DNA from: Fragilaria crotonensis
Taxonomy: Eukaryota; Bacillariophyta; Fragilariophyceae; Fragilariales; Fragilariaceae
NCBI GenBank assembly: GCA_022925895.1
Contig: JAKSYS010000096.1
Coordinates: forward strand, 1-64,000
Reading direction: 5' to 3'
DNA: 64,000 nucleotides
A program made the position numbers and the translations under genes. Under the pieces are notes generated by a model. That model was given only the letters and a program-made list of their open reading frames with translations, searched no databases and was not told the DNA's origin. Of the stretch, positions 33,760-45,816 are shown in pieces; positions within the stretch are counted from its first letter, which is position 1, and the number at the start of each line of letters is the position of its first letter.

Positions 33760-34536
33760 ACTCGGAAACCTCATATCGGCACAGTACTACTAGTACCCCG
33801 TTTATGTAACGGAATATGTGCAGTAGGACCATAATGAATTCGTCGTCGCTCGAATGCCACATGCTCATACTGTCATACTGTTTGGATTCTAATATCATCA
33901 TCCATTTTTTCTACGCCTATAGCCAAATTCGTCGCAGTCATTTTTCAGTTCTTCAATTTTTTACTGTACTCGTACTACAGTACTGTGGTATGTTACAAAG
34001 ACTCTCTCTAATATGATAGTCTCGTCCTATCATACGTTTTCACAAGACTCCTCTCATGGAACTTGAGACTATATGAAAATGTAGTACTCCGAGTACGTCC
34101 ATACATGTGGATCAGATTTATTTAAAGACACATGCATAAATTGGTGCGCATTCCCTTGTTGTGGTCTTTCGCATCATTTTGCTAAGCCGACATCGACATC
34201 CCTAAAATGACCAACGATTGCCCTTCACGTAATTATACCCACTCATCGACGCAAGTCAAAATACAGAAAATCTGCAGACCAAACTTTTTGTCCCCAAAAA
34301 CTCTATTGTTAGGTTCTCTTGATAGGACGACTAGTTCTGAATTCGTCGACAATCATTCCGCACTGCAGTCGCGTGGTTGAAACTCGCAGTAATACTCAAG
34401 CATTTACGGAGAAAATCAGGGTTGAAATTGCACACTGAAGTAGTGACTTCCTGATTTGGACTCGTCCATTTCCCTGACGACGCGACCGGCGAGAACATTC
34501 CTTCTGTGATAGCTGTTGTTATCCGTGATCGGCAAT
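33760..34536. other. Intergenic, no gene seen
   Basis: Spacer between hAT-2 and LRR-3. A perfect 13-base palindrome GTACTCCGAGTAC lies near 34085-34097. Confidence 0.5.
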
Positions 34537-37500
34537 ATGAGAGTTAAACTGAATGTTCATCTACCAGCAATACTCCATGCGCTACTATTGCTGGCAGTGA
34601 TGGAAGTTCGTTCAATGGAGTTTTTCACTTTGAGAAGAAGTTTTTTCAGGGATGTCATCGGCCCCAGGATGGGTGTCTTGTCTGACGATGATGTGGAGAA
34701 GAGAGTAGAGGAACATGCGGACGATGAAAGCCCTGTCGAGCGCAATGTCGATGTCAATATCTTTCTACATCAACTCAACATTTCTACCAGTATACCGCCG
34801 TCGGTCCGAACTCAATCCCCGTCGGTTAGTCCGAGTATGAACACTGCCTCATCCGATTCGTCGATGCCATCGGAAATCCCCTCGGATACTCCGAGTATGA
34901 TCATCGCGCCATCAGGCTCGTCAATGCCGTCCATCATCCCTTCTGATACACCGAGTGCGCTGATGGCGCCATCACTACCATCTGGGTCATGGTCGCCGTC
35001 CAACATCCCATCGGACATTCCGAGTTATTCTGCAACTGGCGCTCCGACCCTCTATGGCGGAGTGCCGGTCACCTTGCCACCAATTCCGTTCCTTCCAATC
35101 TCCACGACACCACCGTTTAATTTTGATTTGCAACCCGTGACTTTGCCACCGGTTCTAATTGTTTCTGCAACCACACGTCCGCCCAACGAAGTCACTCGTC
35201 CTCCACCCACTACTCCTCCTCCGACAGGCAACGGTGCAATTCCGTCCAGCCCGACGGTTCTGCAACCAATCATTATTTCTCCAACTGGCGTTGGTACTCC
35301 TTCAACAAACAATCCGTCGTTGGTCATTTCACCATCAAGCGCAGCTGTAAGCGACACACCCACACTTGCGCCGAACGGGAATGAAACTCTCACGATTGAG
35401 CAGTTCTTGGCGCAAACACTCACCGATGATGGGTCAATCCAAGAAGCAGGCACGCCTCAATATAGAGCGTTGACGCAACTGAAGGACACCAATCCAGAAT
35501 TGGATCCCAACAATGTGGACGATCAATCGGAGATTAAAGAGCGCTATGCACTCCTTACATTGTATTACGCCACGGAAGGGGATGCATGGGCAGTCAATAC
35601 TCTGTGGGGCACAGCGGATCCCCCTTGTAGCACCGATGGTATCGCAACTAGTAATTGGGTGGGGCTTACCTGCGAAACTGTCACGGGTCAACAAGTCGTA
35701 AGCGGTCTGTCGTTGCGAGATAACAACATGCAAGGGCAGCTACCCAGTGAAATTCGGGGCCTTACTCAATTGCGTACGTGTCAATGAGAGTTGTTTGCGC
35801 AGTTTGGATTTTGGAATCCAAAATTACGTTTCTAGCACTCCGTAGTTGTCCGCCCTAACCTTGTTGCGCTCCCTTACAGGTGTCCTCAACGTGGGATCCA
35901 ATAATATCACAGGTGTTATACCGATAACAATTGGGGAACTTGTCTATCTTGAACAACTGGCTCTGGATGCAAACTACCTCGGAAGTGAATTAGCAGACAA
36001 TGGCACCGTTACCGATATCCTACCCGATGCCATCCCGTCGCAGATTGGACTGTTGACCAAATTGCAATTATTGGATCTGAAAGACAATTACCTGGACACC
36101 AAAGGTGATCTTAATTTCGAATACTTTGCCACCATGTCGAATTTGAGTAAGTTGGTATTGAAATGAAGTGCGACGCGTTGAATCAGAAAGTCTTGCTCAC
36201 CACACGAGAATGCTCGTGCAGGTACCTTCTTACTTCGAAGCAACGCATTTACGGGAGAGATTCAACCTTCCATTGGCAGCTTATCGTCTTCCCTAACTGT
36301 TTTGGACCTGTCCGATAATGCCTTTGTGGGCACGTTGCCGACCGAAATTGGCAAGCTGGTTGGGCTCACGGACCTCCGGATAGCCCGAAGCGATCGGTCA
36401 TTCCCAACTGGGAGTTGTCCTATGGGTTGCGTGGTGGCACCATTCCAACAGAGTTTGGACAACTGGTGAATTTGAAGATATTGTGGCTTTTCGAGAATGC
36501 TCTGTCTGGGGCTGTGCCGTCGGAACTGGGGAATGTAAACGAGCTGAAGGAGTGCCTACTCAATACCAACTCTTTGTCAGGCGAGGTCCCAAACGAATTC
36601 AGCAGCTTGGAATATCTTGGTAAGTCCGACCGACGCGTCTATTTTTTCTTTTGCTACGCTCCGCTTCGTTGACTAACGAAACATTTCTCCTTCGCAGCCA
36701 GTGTTGACTTATCGGTCAATTACCTTGGACCTTCGCTCCCCATCCCGCTCTTCAACAAAGCGAACATGACGTTCTTGTCTCTCGGGATTAACAGTTTCGC
36801 CGACGTTTTCCCTCAAAAACTGAACCTGCCAAAAATCGAGACCCTGAGTCTACGCGAAAACCACAATGTAACAGGGACCTTGCCCAAATCGGTGGGTAAC
36901 CTTACAACGTTGCAGAGTCTGGATTTGTCTTTCTGTGGCTTGAGTGGAACGGTGCATACGGAAGTTGGTGATATGATATCCCTCACCCAATTTGATGTTG
37001 AGCAAAATTTCTTCGTCGGCACTCTTCCCTCCGAGTTCAGCAGATTGACAGACCTGCGTTATCTCAACTTTTATTACAATGAATTGTCTGGAGCAATACC
37101 ATTGGAACTGGCATTCTTGGCCAATCTGGAATTGCTTGATCTTGGATCTAACTACATGTCAGGATCCCTCCCGATATCCTTGGGCTTCCTGACGAACCTT
37201 GTATCGATTGCGATCGATGACAATGCTTTCACTGGTCCATTACCTGCAGATCTCGGGGGGCTTAGTTCCGTAAAGGAGTTCAGACTCGGTCTCAACATTT
37301 TCTCTGGCCCCATACCGTCTCAACTGGGAGCTCTTACGTTGCTGTATGTAATGGATCTCACCAACAACACCTTGACAGGATCAATACCAAGTACCTTGGG
37401 AAATTTGGTGGCTCTTTCCAAGTTGGATCTCTCCCTCAATCAACTAACGGGCACGATACCGACTGATCTCGCGAAGTTGACTGATCTAGGTAAGTTCTGG

Positions 37501-37734
37501 CACATCCATGATTCTCTTTTGAGATGCACGAATGTTTGTATGCTCCTGTGAATAAAATGTAACTAACACTAAAGTTTTCTAATTGTTTCGACAGAGGAAT
37601 TATATCTTCACGAGAATTCATTCGTCGGAACCGCACCTGCAACAGTATGCGCCATCCAATTAACGAACTTCACTACGGATTGTGCCGGTGCCAAGCCGAA
37701 CGTGACGTGTGATTGTTGCACTGAATGTTATTAA
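34537..37734 (+). CDS. Secreted leucine-rich repeat protein (LRR-3), five exons, one frame break
   Basis: Exons 34537-35773, 35880-36146, 36222-36619, 36698-37489 and 37595-37734; introns of 106, 75, 78 and 105 nt, all GT-AG and phase 1. It starts MRVKLNVHLPAILHALLLLAVMEVRS, a signal peptide. The stalk has repeats of the type PSxIPSDTPSxxxAPS, then a T/P-rich part and the cap (FLAQTLTDDGSIQ ... ERYALLTLYYATEGDAW ... NWVGLTC), then LRRs and the tail VTCDCCTECY. Exon 3 is one base short of an open frame: near 36430 DLRIARSDRSFPTGSCPMGC runs into another frame that continues GGTIPTEFGQL. The paralogue LRR-2 shows the same sequence without a break (NCLGGAIPTEIG). So this is a sequence error or a recent null allele. 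No membrane segment or kinase. Confidence 0.82.
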
Positions 37735-37918
37735 CAATGTTGGGAGATGGGAGTTAGGGGGCTTTATAATCACGCTATAGCAAGCTTTTTAGGTAACATG
37801 CAAGGACAAGGATGTTTCATTTGACTAATCTATATGTATATCGTGTATTGACTTCATGTTGAACTGCCAGTAGTGTTTGTATCTCGCGGCAAGATGATGA
37901 CTTCTAAGGGAAATGTTT

Positions 37919-39560
37919 TCAGTGGGCAGCGTCAATGGCGCCATTCCCTCCACCGCCGTGCCCGCCGTGACTTCCGTTTGAGACATAGTCAAGCAAGTCG
38001 ATCCGAGTGACGATCCCACTAATGACAGACCGTGTGAGGACCGAACCTCTGTTGGCAGGCACTTGGGCGGTGGAACTTGAGGTGACTGAGTCGCCATCGT
38101 CAATGTCGGAGAGCTTTCGTTTCTTCTGAATGCTACCATTTGCACCTGAGAAACACCTCTGTTCTGTAATGATGAGTGCGTAGGGTTCCAAATCAAGCGC
38201 TTGCGCCAAATCAGCCAACGAATGATTCAACGATATCTTGCGAAATGTCTTGTAAATAACTCCGGCGTCCGCCACCGATGTGTCCGGCTGGGCTCGACCT
38301 CCCAACAGGGCGGAAGAAATATTGCCCTCTGTCACGACACCAATCACGGAATTGTCTCCAATGACTGGTACCATATCGAAGCCTTCATCTTTCAAGAGGG
38401 CGATCGCGTCCTTGCAGGTCACATCTGATGTGATCGTGAGGGAGTGTTGATGGGTAGGTCACAGACCCGCTTTTCGGCCCACCAAGTTTTGAATAGTTTT
38501 GGTTTGATGACATCATTGTCTACAAATCCATGGTCCAGCATCCAATCATCGGAAAGTGCCTTGGTCATGTAATTTCTGACTGAATCGGGAGAATGACAAC
38601 ACAGGTCTGACCCTCCTCCAGAGATTCGGCAGCCTTGAGGGCACAGCTCACGGCAGCGCCACAACTTCCACCACAGAGCAACCCTTCGTCACGAATAAGT
38701 CTGCGCATCATGACGAGCGAGTCCAAGTCGTTGCACTTGACCCACCGGTCGATCAAGGATCTGTTGAGAACGTCAGGGATAAAATCGTATCCGATACCCT
38801 CGACTTGATACGGTTTCAATCGATTCTTGTCATTTAAACACCTGAACTGCCAGAATGCTCCCTTCCGGATCCACGCCCACCACGATTATATTCGGATTGT
38901 ATTTCTTAAGAGTCTGTGCGAGTCCGGTGATGGTCCCTCCAGTGCCGGCACCCGCGACCAGCATATCGATCTTTCCACACTGCGCCCAAATTTCTTCTGC
39001 CGTCCCCTCCGCATGTGCCAATGGATTGCTCGGATTCGTGTACTGATTCAGAATGTGCGAATTTGGAATTTCCTGCTGCAATCTCCTCGCCACACTAATG
39101 TGAGAATCCGGCGCGTCGTAGGCCGCCTCGGTCGGAGTTCGTACAATTTCGGCCCGAGGGCCTTGAGGACATCGACCTTTCCTTGACATTTTTCGGGCAT
39201 GGTAATGATGCATCGATATCCACGACAGGCAGCTGCCAATGCGATTCCAATGCCCGTATTTCCGGATGTTGGTTCAATGAGAGTCGTAACGCCCGGATGG
39301 ATAGTCTTGTCTCGTTCCGCGTCCAATACCATGCGCTTGCCAATTCTGTCCTTGACGGAACCGCCGGCATTGAGGAATTCGCATTTGGCGAGGACTGTAC
39401 ACTTGAGATTGGAAGCAACCTTATTCAAGCGAACAAGAGGAGTGTCGCCAATGGCGTCAAGGATGGAATCGCAAATGCCATCGGATTTGTGACCTTGTTT
39501 TCGAGTTGTGGATACTGCTACACCAGCTGATCCAGATGATGAGTTGCGAGAAGGAGGCAT
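37919..39560 (-). CDS. CBS: Cystathionine beta-synthase, frame interrupted four times
   Basis: Joins serine and homocysteine to cystathionine (transsulfuration), PLP-dependent. Start ATG at 39560 ([13 protein letters not shown]). Catalytic core motifs: [29 protein letters not shown] (PLP lysine), [61 protein letters not shown] (phosphate loop), [26 protein letters not shown] and [14 protein letters not shown]. The C-terminal Bateman pair contains DLPINTP ... [34 protein letters not shown] and [14 protein letters not shown]. The frame changes near 39153-39155, 38833-38850, 38587-38589 and 38440-38442; three of these sit on GGG/CCC runs that look one base short. Protein order and conservation are otherwise normal, so sequence error is likelier than a pseudogene. 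No introns are needed. Confidence 0.85.
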
Positions 39561-40360
39561 ACCTGAAAGCTGAACAGGTACTAGTGCTTTATTGGCAGAA
39601 CGAGGGCGGAGGTCTCTTGAGACTGTTGTAGACTCTCGTAGTGAGAGAAAAGTAAGAACCACAGTTCGTTTGCCACAACTGATCTCTCTCTTGCTGTTTC
39701 TCAACTGTGAGACGTGTTCAGTGTTCGCAACTTGTCATTGCACCCAATTCAGAGTACTATTACTGGAGTACGACAATGTACAATGTACTGAAGACGTTGT
39801 ATTGTTGTGAATAACCAAGACCCTGAGATGCTATAGATTTGAGTTCGCATCGTTCGATGCGACATGTGACATGGAGAACGAGTGCAGGCTCGTTCCACGT
39901 GATGTCGAACGTCAAACGTGTCAAGGTTTCGCGCCTCTCGTACATACTTTACTGTGTTCTGGTACAGTATACTGTATTCTCCATGCTTTGCAGGTGTCAG
40001 TCCCTTGTGGGATTGAAACTTTAAGATTGAAGTTCCACTCTTTTGTCTCACTCTTTTACTCTCATGTATCACCTCTACTGGGTGTACAATACTACAGTAC
40101 CGTACAGTACAATCATACCAAGAACACACGAGTTCGGGGCTATTGGGTCGGGTTTGGCGCTGGGGTGCAATACTGTAAAACTGTACTCCGAGTACGCCGG
40201 AGAGCCGGAGACGAGTCCATAGCCCATAGTCCATACGACCATACGCATATCCATACTGCCACTACTCGAGTACTTGCTATGATACCTGGTACACCGATAG
40301 TTGAAGTACTCCGCGTACACAAGATCTTCTGGAGCAAATTCTCATCCCCATTTGACAATT
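39561..40360. other. Intergenic, no gene seen
   Basis: Upstream of CBS and left flank of the Copia element. Short palindromic words (GTACTCCGAGTAC near 40184, GTACTCCGCGTAC near 40305) are clustered here. Confidence 0.5.
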
Positions 40361-40365
40361 TCAAG

Positions 40366-40505
40366 TGTTATTATACCCGGGCACCCTGCAGTCGGGTAAC
40401 CCGGATGGTCATAGCATTCCAATGACCGAGTCCAGGTCCACTCAAATATCGAGTCAATCATAATTTATGTAGCTCATCGTTTTAACGACATCTACCTCTT
40501 TAACA
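40366..40505 (+). repeat. 5' LTR of the Copia element
   Basis: 140 bp, TG...CA termini, preceded by TCAAG. It contains the inverted word ACCCGGGCACC ... GGGTAACCCGG near its start. It is repeated at the right end of the element. Confidence 0.93.
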
Positions 40506-40641
40506 GAGCTACATAAACCTTTCCCCCAGGCGTCGCTTCCGATTGCTTGTCTTCGCGAGTCTAGTCATCTACACTACTCGTTTCTCGTCATTTTCGGCGC
40601 TTCCTGTCCATCTTGCGTCGATTTAATCCGCATTTTCTAGC

Positions 40642-41715
40642 ATGACGTCGACGCCGAATTTCAATTTTCCTTACGCGGTCCTCACGCCCATTGAAGGGAA
40701 GCCCACGAACACGACGTTGCAGATTCTGCAGCGCCAGTTATACACTAACGCGCGTGCCATCGATTCTCCCCGTGGCGGTGGTACGCATGGTCATATGGCC
40801 ATGTTACTTAGTGAGGCCGACTACCTTGCCCGCGCAGGTGTCCCCTTTCTCGTCCCCCGACATCCCGGTGCGGCACCTGAAGCAGCAGCCGGTGCTACTG
40901 CCGCCCAAATCGCGGAGTCGATTCGCGTGTACAATCAGGCCGTGGCCGACGTGACATTGTATAATCGTCTCAGCGCCGCTCTCACTGCCCAAATCATTTC
41001 TGCCGTGAACGCTTCCTTCCTCAGCGCCTTGGAAGATCCTGATTTTGGTTTCGGTGATGTCACCCCGCGAGCCATGTTAGAGCACCTCCGCACTGAATAC
41101 GGCACCATGACCCCAGAAGAATTGGAGCGCAATCGAGCCGCACTCTCGGAGCCGTGGAACCTCGATGACCCAATCGAGGATTTATGGGCCAAGATTGCCA
41201 ACATCCAGCGTGTTGCGGCGTTGGGACAGGTTCCTATTCCAAACGTCACCGTCATCACTTTAACCCTTGCAATGCTTGAAAAGACAGGCCTGTTGGCGTC
41301 CACTACTGAAAAATTTCGCCTCCGACCCCTCGATGAGTGGACGCTCGACGTTTTCAAATCCGAGTTCAAACTCGGTAATCAGGAACGCCTTCGCAAGCTC
41401 ACCGCGGGTGACGCCGGTTTTCATGGCGCCCATCAGGCCAGCCTCAGCACCCCACTCCCTACTGCCGCCATTGCTGTTGTCACCCCGGCGGCGATCGCAC
41501 CACCTGCACCCGCCGTCCACGTTTCCGTCGACGGCGGCCGGATGTATTATTGCTGGACACACGGCCTAGGCACGAACCGCAATCACACTTCCGCCACTTG
41601 CGACCGTAAGGCTGCTGGCCACAAGGATGATGCGACCGCCTTCAAGATGAAAGGCGGCAACAACACCATATCTTCCGGCCGTCCCCGCCAGTTGCCCAGC
41701 ACCGCCCGCGACTGA
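40642..41715 (+). CDS. Copia gag-like protein
   Basis: 357 aa. The capsid-like helical region is followed near the C-terminus by the Cys/His box YCWTHGLGTNRNHTSATC with RKAAGHKDDATAFKMKGG, a pattern I recall from gag proteins of diatom and other Copia elements. The leader between the LTR and this ATG is about 136 bp. Treated as part of an element fossil; it looks whole. Confidence 0.85.
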   Translation: MTSTPNFNFPYAVLTPIEGKPTNTTLQILQRQLYTNARAIDSPRGGGTHGHMAMLLSEADYLARAGVPFLVPRHPGAAPEAAAGATAAQIAESIRVYNQAVADVTLYNRLSAALTAQIISAVNASFLSALEDPDFGFGDVTPRAMLEHLRTEYGTMTPEELERNRAALSEPWNLDDPIEDLWAKIANIQRVAALGQVPIPNVTVITLTLAMLEKTGLLASTTEKFRLRPLDEWTLDVFKSEFKLGNQERLRKLTAGDAGFHGAHQASLSTPLPTAAIAVVTPAAIAPPAPAVHVSVDGGRMYYCWTHGLGTNRNHTSATCDRKAAGHKDDATAFKMKGGNNTISSGRPRQLPSTARD

Positions 41716-41961
41716 CGTTGCGGGGAGCCTATCGCCGCCGCTGTCTCACTACTACCACCTACGTCTAACGTTCCTAACGATTCTGGTTATAGTTGTCTCT
41801 CTACAGTTAGCCCTTTAGGTCCCCCCACCATCATCCCTCCCAATACGTGCGCCATCGCTGACAGCGGTAGCACGTCGCACTTTTGTACGGTTTCCGCACA
41901 CGTCGTCAATAAGCGTCTCACCTGCAACCCGATCGGTATCCGCAACCCAAATGGTACAATC

Positions 41962-44900
41962 ATGTACTCGACTCATGAAGCCGAACTCGATTTGCCTGCT
42001 CTCCCACTTGCTGCCCGCCACGTACACATTGTCCCTGCCCTATCGCACGTCTCTTTACTTTCAATGGGCCAACTCTGCGATTCTGGATGTCGCGTTACGT
42101 TCGACGCCGTCTCGGTAACCGTCCACCACCATGAGCGACTCCTCCTCACTGGTGAACGCACACCTGCCACAGGCTTGTGGCATCTCAGCTTGGTTCCGCC
42201 CGACGTGGCGTGCACGGCACGTGCCGAGGAGCTTCCGCTCAGCGCGGCGTGTCCGTTACCGTGTTCCACGTGCGCCTCCGTCGTACAGTCTGCCACCCCT
42301 AGCGAGCTTGTCGCGTTCGCCCACGCGGCATTATTTTCGCCGTCCTTATCTACTCTTCATGGCGCCCTCGAACGTGGTTTTCTCCCAAACTTTCTCGGCC
42401 TCACAGCACGTAAGCTACGCACCCACCCGCCGCCCTCTGTGGCCATGGTCAAGGGCCACCTCGACCAAACACGCAAGAATCAGCGGTCCACCAAACCCGC
42501 TGCATCCCTTCCCGATGATGCCGATACCACCAGTGCTGCCACGGTGTGCCGGTTCCCCAACAGCGACCCCGATAACCAACGCACTCACCATTGTTTTGCT
42601 TCGATCGTGGAGCCTCCTACCGGCCAAATTCACACCGACCAGACTGGAAAGTTCGTTGTCGCATCCAGTACCGGCAACAACTACATACTGGTGCTGTACG
42701 ATTACGACAGCAACAGTATTTTGGTCGCCCCCATGCGTAGTCGTACCGGCCCTTGCATTCTTGCTGCCTTCCAAGGCCTCCACGCACGCCTTGTCGCAGC
42801 GGGCCTTCGGCCGCGCCTTCATCGCCTGGACAACGAGTGCAGCGTTGCGCTCAAACAATTTCTCGTCGCCGAGGACATCGATTTTCAGCTCGTGCCCCCT
42901 GGTATGCACCGCCGCAATGCGGCCGAACGTGCGATTCGCACGTTCAAAAATCACTTTATCGCCGGATTGTGCAGCGTGGACAAAAACTTCCCTCTGCACT
43001 TATGGGACAAGTTACTGCCACAGGCTGAGCTCACGCTTAACCTCCTTCGCGGATCGCGAATCAATCCAAAATTATCGGCACATGCGCAACTGCACGGCGC
43101 CGTCGATTTCAATCGGACACCGATTGCGCCCCCCGGCATTCGCGTCCTCGTGCACGTCAAACCTGCCGAACGGACCACGTGGTCGCCCCACGGCGCCGAT
43201 GGTTGGTACACGGGTCCCGCTCTCGAGTCGTACCGGTGTTACACCGTGTGGCTCTGGGACACCCGCGCCACCCGCGTGTGCGATACCCTATCGTGGTTTC
43301 CGACCAAGATCACCATGCCCCTGGCGTCATCCAATGACCTCATCTTGGCCGGCATCCACGATATTCTCCACGCGCTTAAACATCCGTCGCCGGGGTCCCC
43401 GTTAGCACCGCTCGCCGACAGCCATCATCGGGCGCTTACCGAACTCACCAGTATCCTCACGTCGCTTGCGGCACCGCCGACCAACCCCCTTGTTAACGGC
43501 ACTGCTCTTGCACCTCTGAGGGTGGAGACCCCGACACCCGTCGGTATTGCTCTCCCAGTGCCAGCGACGGCGACGAGTGTGGACCCACCTCTGAGGGTGG
43601 GTGCAACCACGCCACCTTCGGCACCTCCCTCCCTTGTTGCTTCGCGCCGTGTCCAGTTCGCCCCGCTCCCATCCGACACGATTGTCGACACCTTCCGAAC
43701 CACTACAGGGTTCGTCGGTAAAAGTCGTCGTCGTTATTCGCGTCGTCACCCCCGCACTCCCCCGGGCCCTACGTCCAAGACCATCCACCCACGCAAGCTC
43801 GTCACCAAGCACAAACTCACGACCCCTCCGGCAGCTCCCACTCCTCGTCGACCCGTCGTCCCAGCAGTTCACCACCATGGCACTCGCGCCAACGTCAAGC
43901 GACCACCACTCCACCATATCGCTGCGACAGCGCGTGCGCTCCTGCTTGACGCTGCCCGACCAACCCCCGCCGCTGACGCTCCGCTTCCTCCCGACGTCCA
44001 CTGTGCCTTCCACGGCAATGCGTTCAACCCCGACACAGGACAACTTGCAGAATACCGGGAGCTTAGCCAGTGCAGTGAAGGGCCACTCTGGCAACATTCC
44101 AACGCCGAAGAAATCGGGCGCCTTGCCCAAGGATACGGCGACGTCAAGGGCACCAACACCATGTTTTTCATCCCAGTCACCGCCATCCCAGCCGATCGCA
44201 AAGCTACGTACTTACGCGTGGTTGTCGCGTCGCGCCCCGAAAAGGTAAACCCCCGTCGCGTGCGGTGGACCGTCGGCGGCGACAAGGTCGACTATCCATA
44301 TGACGTGAGCACGAAGACCGCCGATTTGACAACCGCCAAGTTGCTTTTTAACAGCGTCTTGTCAACTCCCAACGCAAAATTCATGGCGACCGATCTCAAA
44401 GGTTTTTATCTCGGTACCCCCATGGCGCGATACGAATACATGCGTATTCCCATCGGGTTGATTCCCGACGTCATTATTGCGTTATACAACTTGCTGCCGT
44501 TAGTCACCAACGGCCATGTCTTCGTCGAAATTCGGCGCGGCATGTATGGCCTCCCACAAGCCGGTCGCCTTGCCAACGACCAACTCATCAAGTTCATGGC
44601 ACCCCACGGCTATCACCCCGTCGCGCTCACGCCCGGTTTGTGGAAGCCCTCGTCGCGCGACATCCTTTTCAGCCTCGTTGTCGACGACTTTGGCGTCCGC
44701 TACACGTCGCAGGCTGACGCCGATCATTTGATTACCACGCTCGAACGCCACTATCAAGTCAGCGTCGATTGGACGGGCACACGTTATTGCGGCCTCACCC
44801 TCACGTGGGACTATGTTCGCCGCACCTGCGACCTGTCCATGCCAGGCTACATTGCCCGCGCGTTGCAACGATTCCAGCACGTTGCCCCAACGAAACCGGA

Positions 44901-45816
44901 GCATTCTCCACACCCATGGCAACGGCCAACGTATGGCGCCAAAACCCAGTTCGCACCGGAACCTGACACCGCTGCCGCGCTCGATGCGACCGACAAGACT
45001 CAAATCCTTGCGGTGCTTGGCACGTTGCTTTATTATGCCAGAGCCGTTGATTCCACGTTACTCACCGCCATTGGCGAATTGGCAACGGAGCAAGCCGGCG
45101 GCACCAAAACCACTATGGACAAGCTCGCCCAATTGCTTAATTACTGTGCCACGCATCCCGATGCCACCGTCCGTTTCACTGCTAGCGACATGTTGCTTGC
45201 CATCGAAAGTGACGCCTCCTACCTCTCCGTCGTCAAGGCCAGATCCCGCGCTGCGGGGTACTTTTATCTTACCAGCCAACCCACCTCGCCCAACGCCGCC
45301 TTCAAACCTAACGGCGCTGTCCACGTGCTCTGTCAAATTATGCGTGAAGTCCTCTCCAGTGCCGCCGAAGCTGAACTTGGGGCATTATTCCACAATGGCA
45401 AAGAAGCATGCCCACTGCGCATTGCTCTCGAAGAAATGGGGCATCCACAACCGGCGACCCCCATGGCCACCGACAATAGTACCGCCAGCGGCATTGCCAC
45501 TGACACTGTCAAGCAAAAACGGTCCAAAGCCGTCGACATGCGCTTCTATTGGATCCGCGACCGCGTCCGCCAAGGCCAATTTCGAATTTATTGGCGCAAA
45601 GGCAACACAAACCGCGCCGATTATTTCTCCAAGCATCATCCGGCCTCCCATCATCAGGCCATTCGTTCTACGTACTTGTATTCGGCCACGAATCCTACAA
45701 AGAACTATTTTGATTGCCTTGCCGATACCGAGCTTCTGCCAACGGCACTGGCACTCACTACTGTGGACCCTGGTGAGGGTGTGTTATTATTTATTAGGGA
45801 GTTTAAGCAAAATTGA
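41962..45816 (+). CDS. Copia pol polyprotein (integrase, reverse transcriptase, RNase H)
   Basis: 1284 aa counted from the first ATG. The open frame reaches further upstream and there contains an aspartic protease-type DSGST motif. Integrase core: HTDQTGKF, LHRLDNECS and AAERAIRTF carry the DDE residues. Reverse transcriptase: FMATDLKGFYLGTPM and the LVVDDFG box in place of YVDD, with GMYGLPQAGRLAND upstream. RNase H: VAIESDASY-like LAIESDASYLS, SSAAEAELGALF and ATDNSTASG. The last few codons run through the LTR start into the inserted transposon. The gene looks essentially whole. Confidence 0.9.
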   Translation: MYSTHEAELDLPALPLAARHVHIVPALSHVSLLSMGQLCDSGCRVTFDAVSVTVHHHERLLLTGERTPATGLWHLSLVPPDVACTARAEELPLSAACPLPCSTCASVVQSATPSELVAFAHAALFSPSLSTLHGALERGFLPNFLGLTARKLRTHPPPSVAMVKGHLDQTRKNQRSTKPAASLPDDADTTSAATVCRFPNSDPDNQRTHHCFASIVEPPTGQIHTDQTGKFVVASSTGNNYILVLYDYDSNSILVAPMRSRTGPCILAAFQGLHARLVAAGLRPRLHRLDNECSVALKQFLVAEDIDFQLVPPGMHRRNAAERAIRTFKNHFIAGLCSVDKNFPLHLWDKLLPQAELTLNLLRGSRINPKLSAHAQLHGAVDFNRTPIAPPGIRVLVHVKPAERTTWSPHGADGWYTGPALESYRCYTVWLWDTRATRVCDTLSWFPTKITMPLASSNDLILAGIHDILHALKHPSPGSPLAPLADSHHRALTELTSILTSLAAPPTNPLVNGTALAPLRVETPTPVGIALPVPATATSVDPPLRVGATTPPSAPPSLVASRRVQFAPLPSDTIVDTFRTTTGFVGKSRRRYSRRHPRTPPGPTSKTIHPRKLVTKHKLTTPPAAPTPRRPVVPAVHHHGTRANVKRPPLHHIAATARALLLDAARPTPAADAPLPPDVHCAFHGNAFNPDTGQLAEYRELSQCSEGPLWQHSNAEEIGRLAQGYGDVKGTNTMFFIPVTAIPADRKATYLRVVVASRPEKVNPRRVRWTVGGDKVDYPYDVSTKTADLTTAKLLFNSVLSTPNAKFMATDLKGFYLGTPMARYEYMRIPIGLIPDVIIALYNLLPLVTNGHVFVEIRRGMYGLPQAGRLANDQLIKFMAPHGYHPVALTPGLWKPSSRDILFSLVVDDFGVRYTSQADADHLITTLERHYQVSVDWTGTRYCGLTLTWDYVRRTCDLSMPGYIARALQRFQHVAPTKPEHSPHPWQRPTYGAKTQFAPEPDTAAALDATDKTQILAVLGTLLYYARAVDSTLLTAIGELATEQAGGTKTTMDKLAQLLNYCATHPDATVRFTASDMLLAIESDASYLSVVKARSRAAGYFYLTSQPTSPNAAFKPNGAVHVLCQIMREVLSSAAEAELGALFHNGKEACPLRIALEEMGHPQPATPMATDNSTASGIATDTVKQKRSKAVDMRFYWIRDRVRQGQFRIYWRKGNTNRADYFSKHHPASHHQAIRSTYLYSATNPTKNYFDCLADTELLPTALALTTVDPGEGVLLFIREFKQN
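45782..45790 (+). repeat. First bases of the Copia 3' LTR, left of the inserted transposon
   Basis: TGTTATTAT, the first nine bases of the LTR, follows a purine-rich stretch (GGTGAGGG) that suits a polypurine tract. The LTR resumes at 49710 on the far side of the Harbinger element. Confidence 0.85.
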
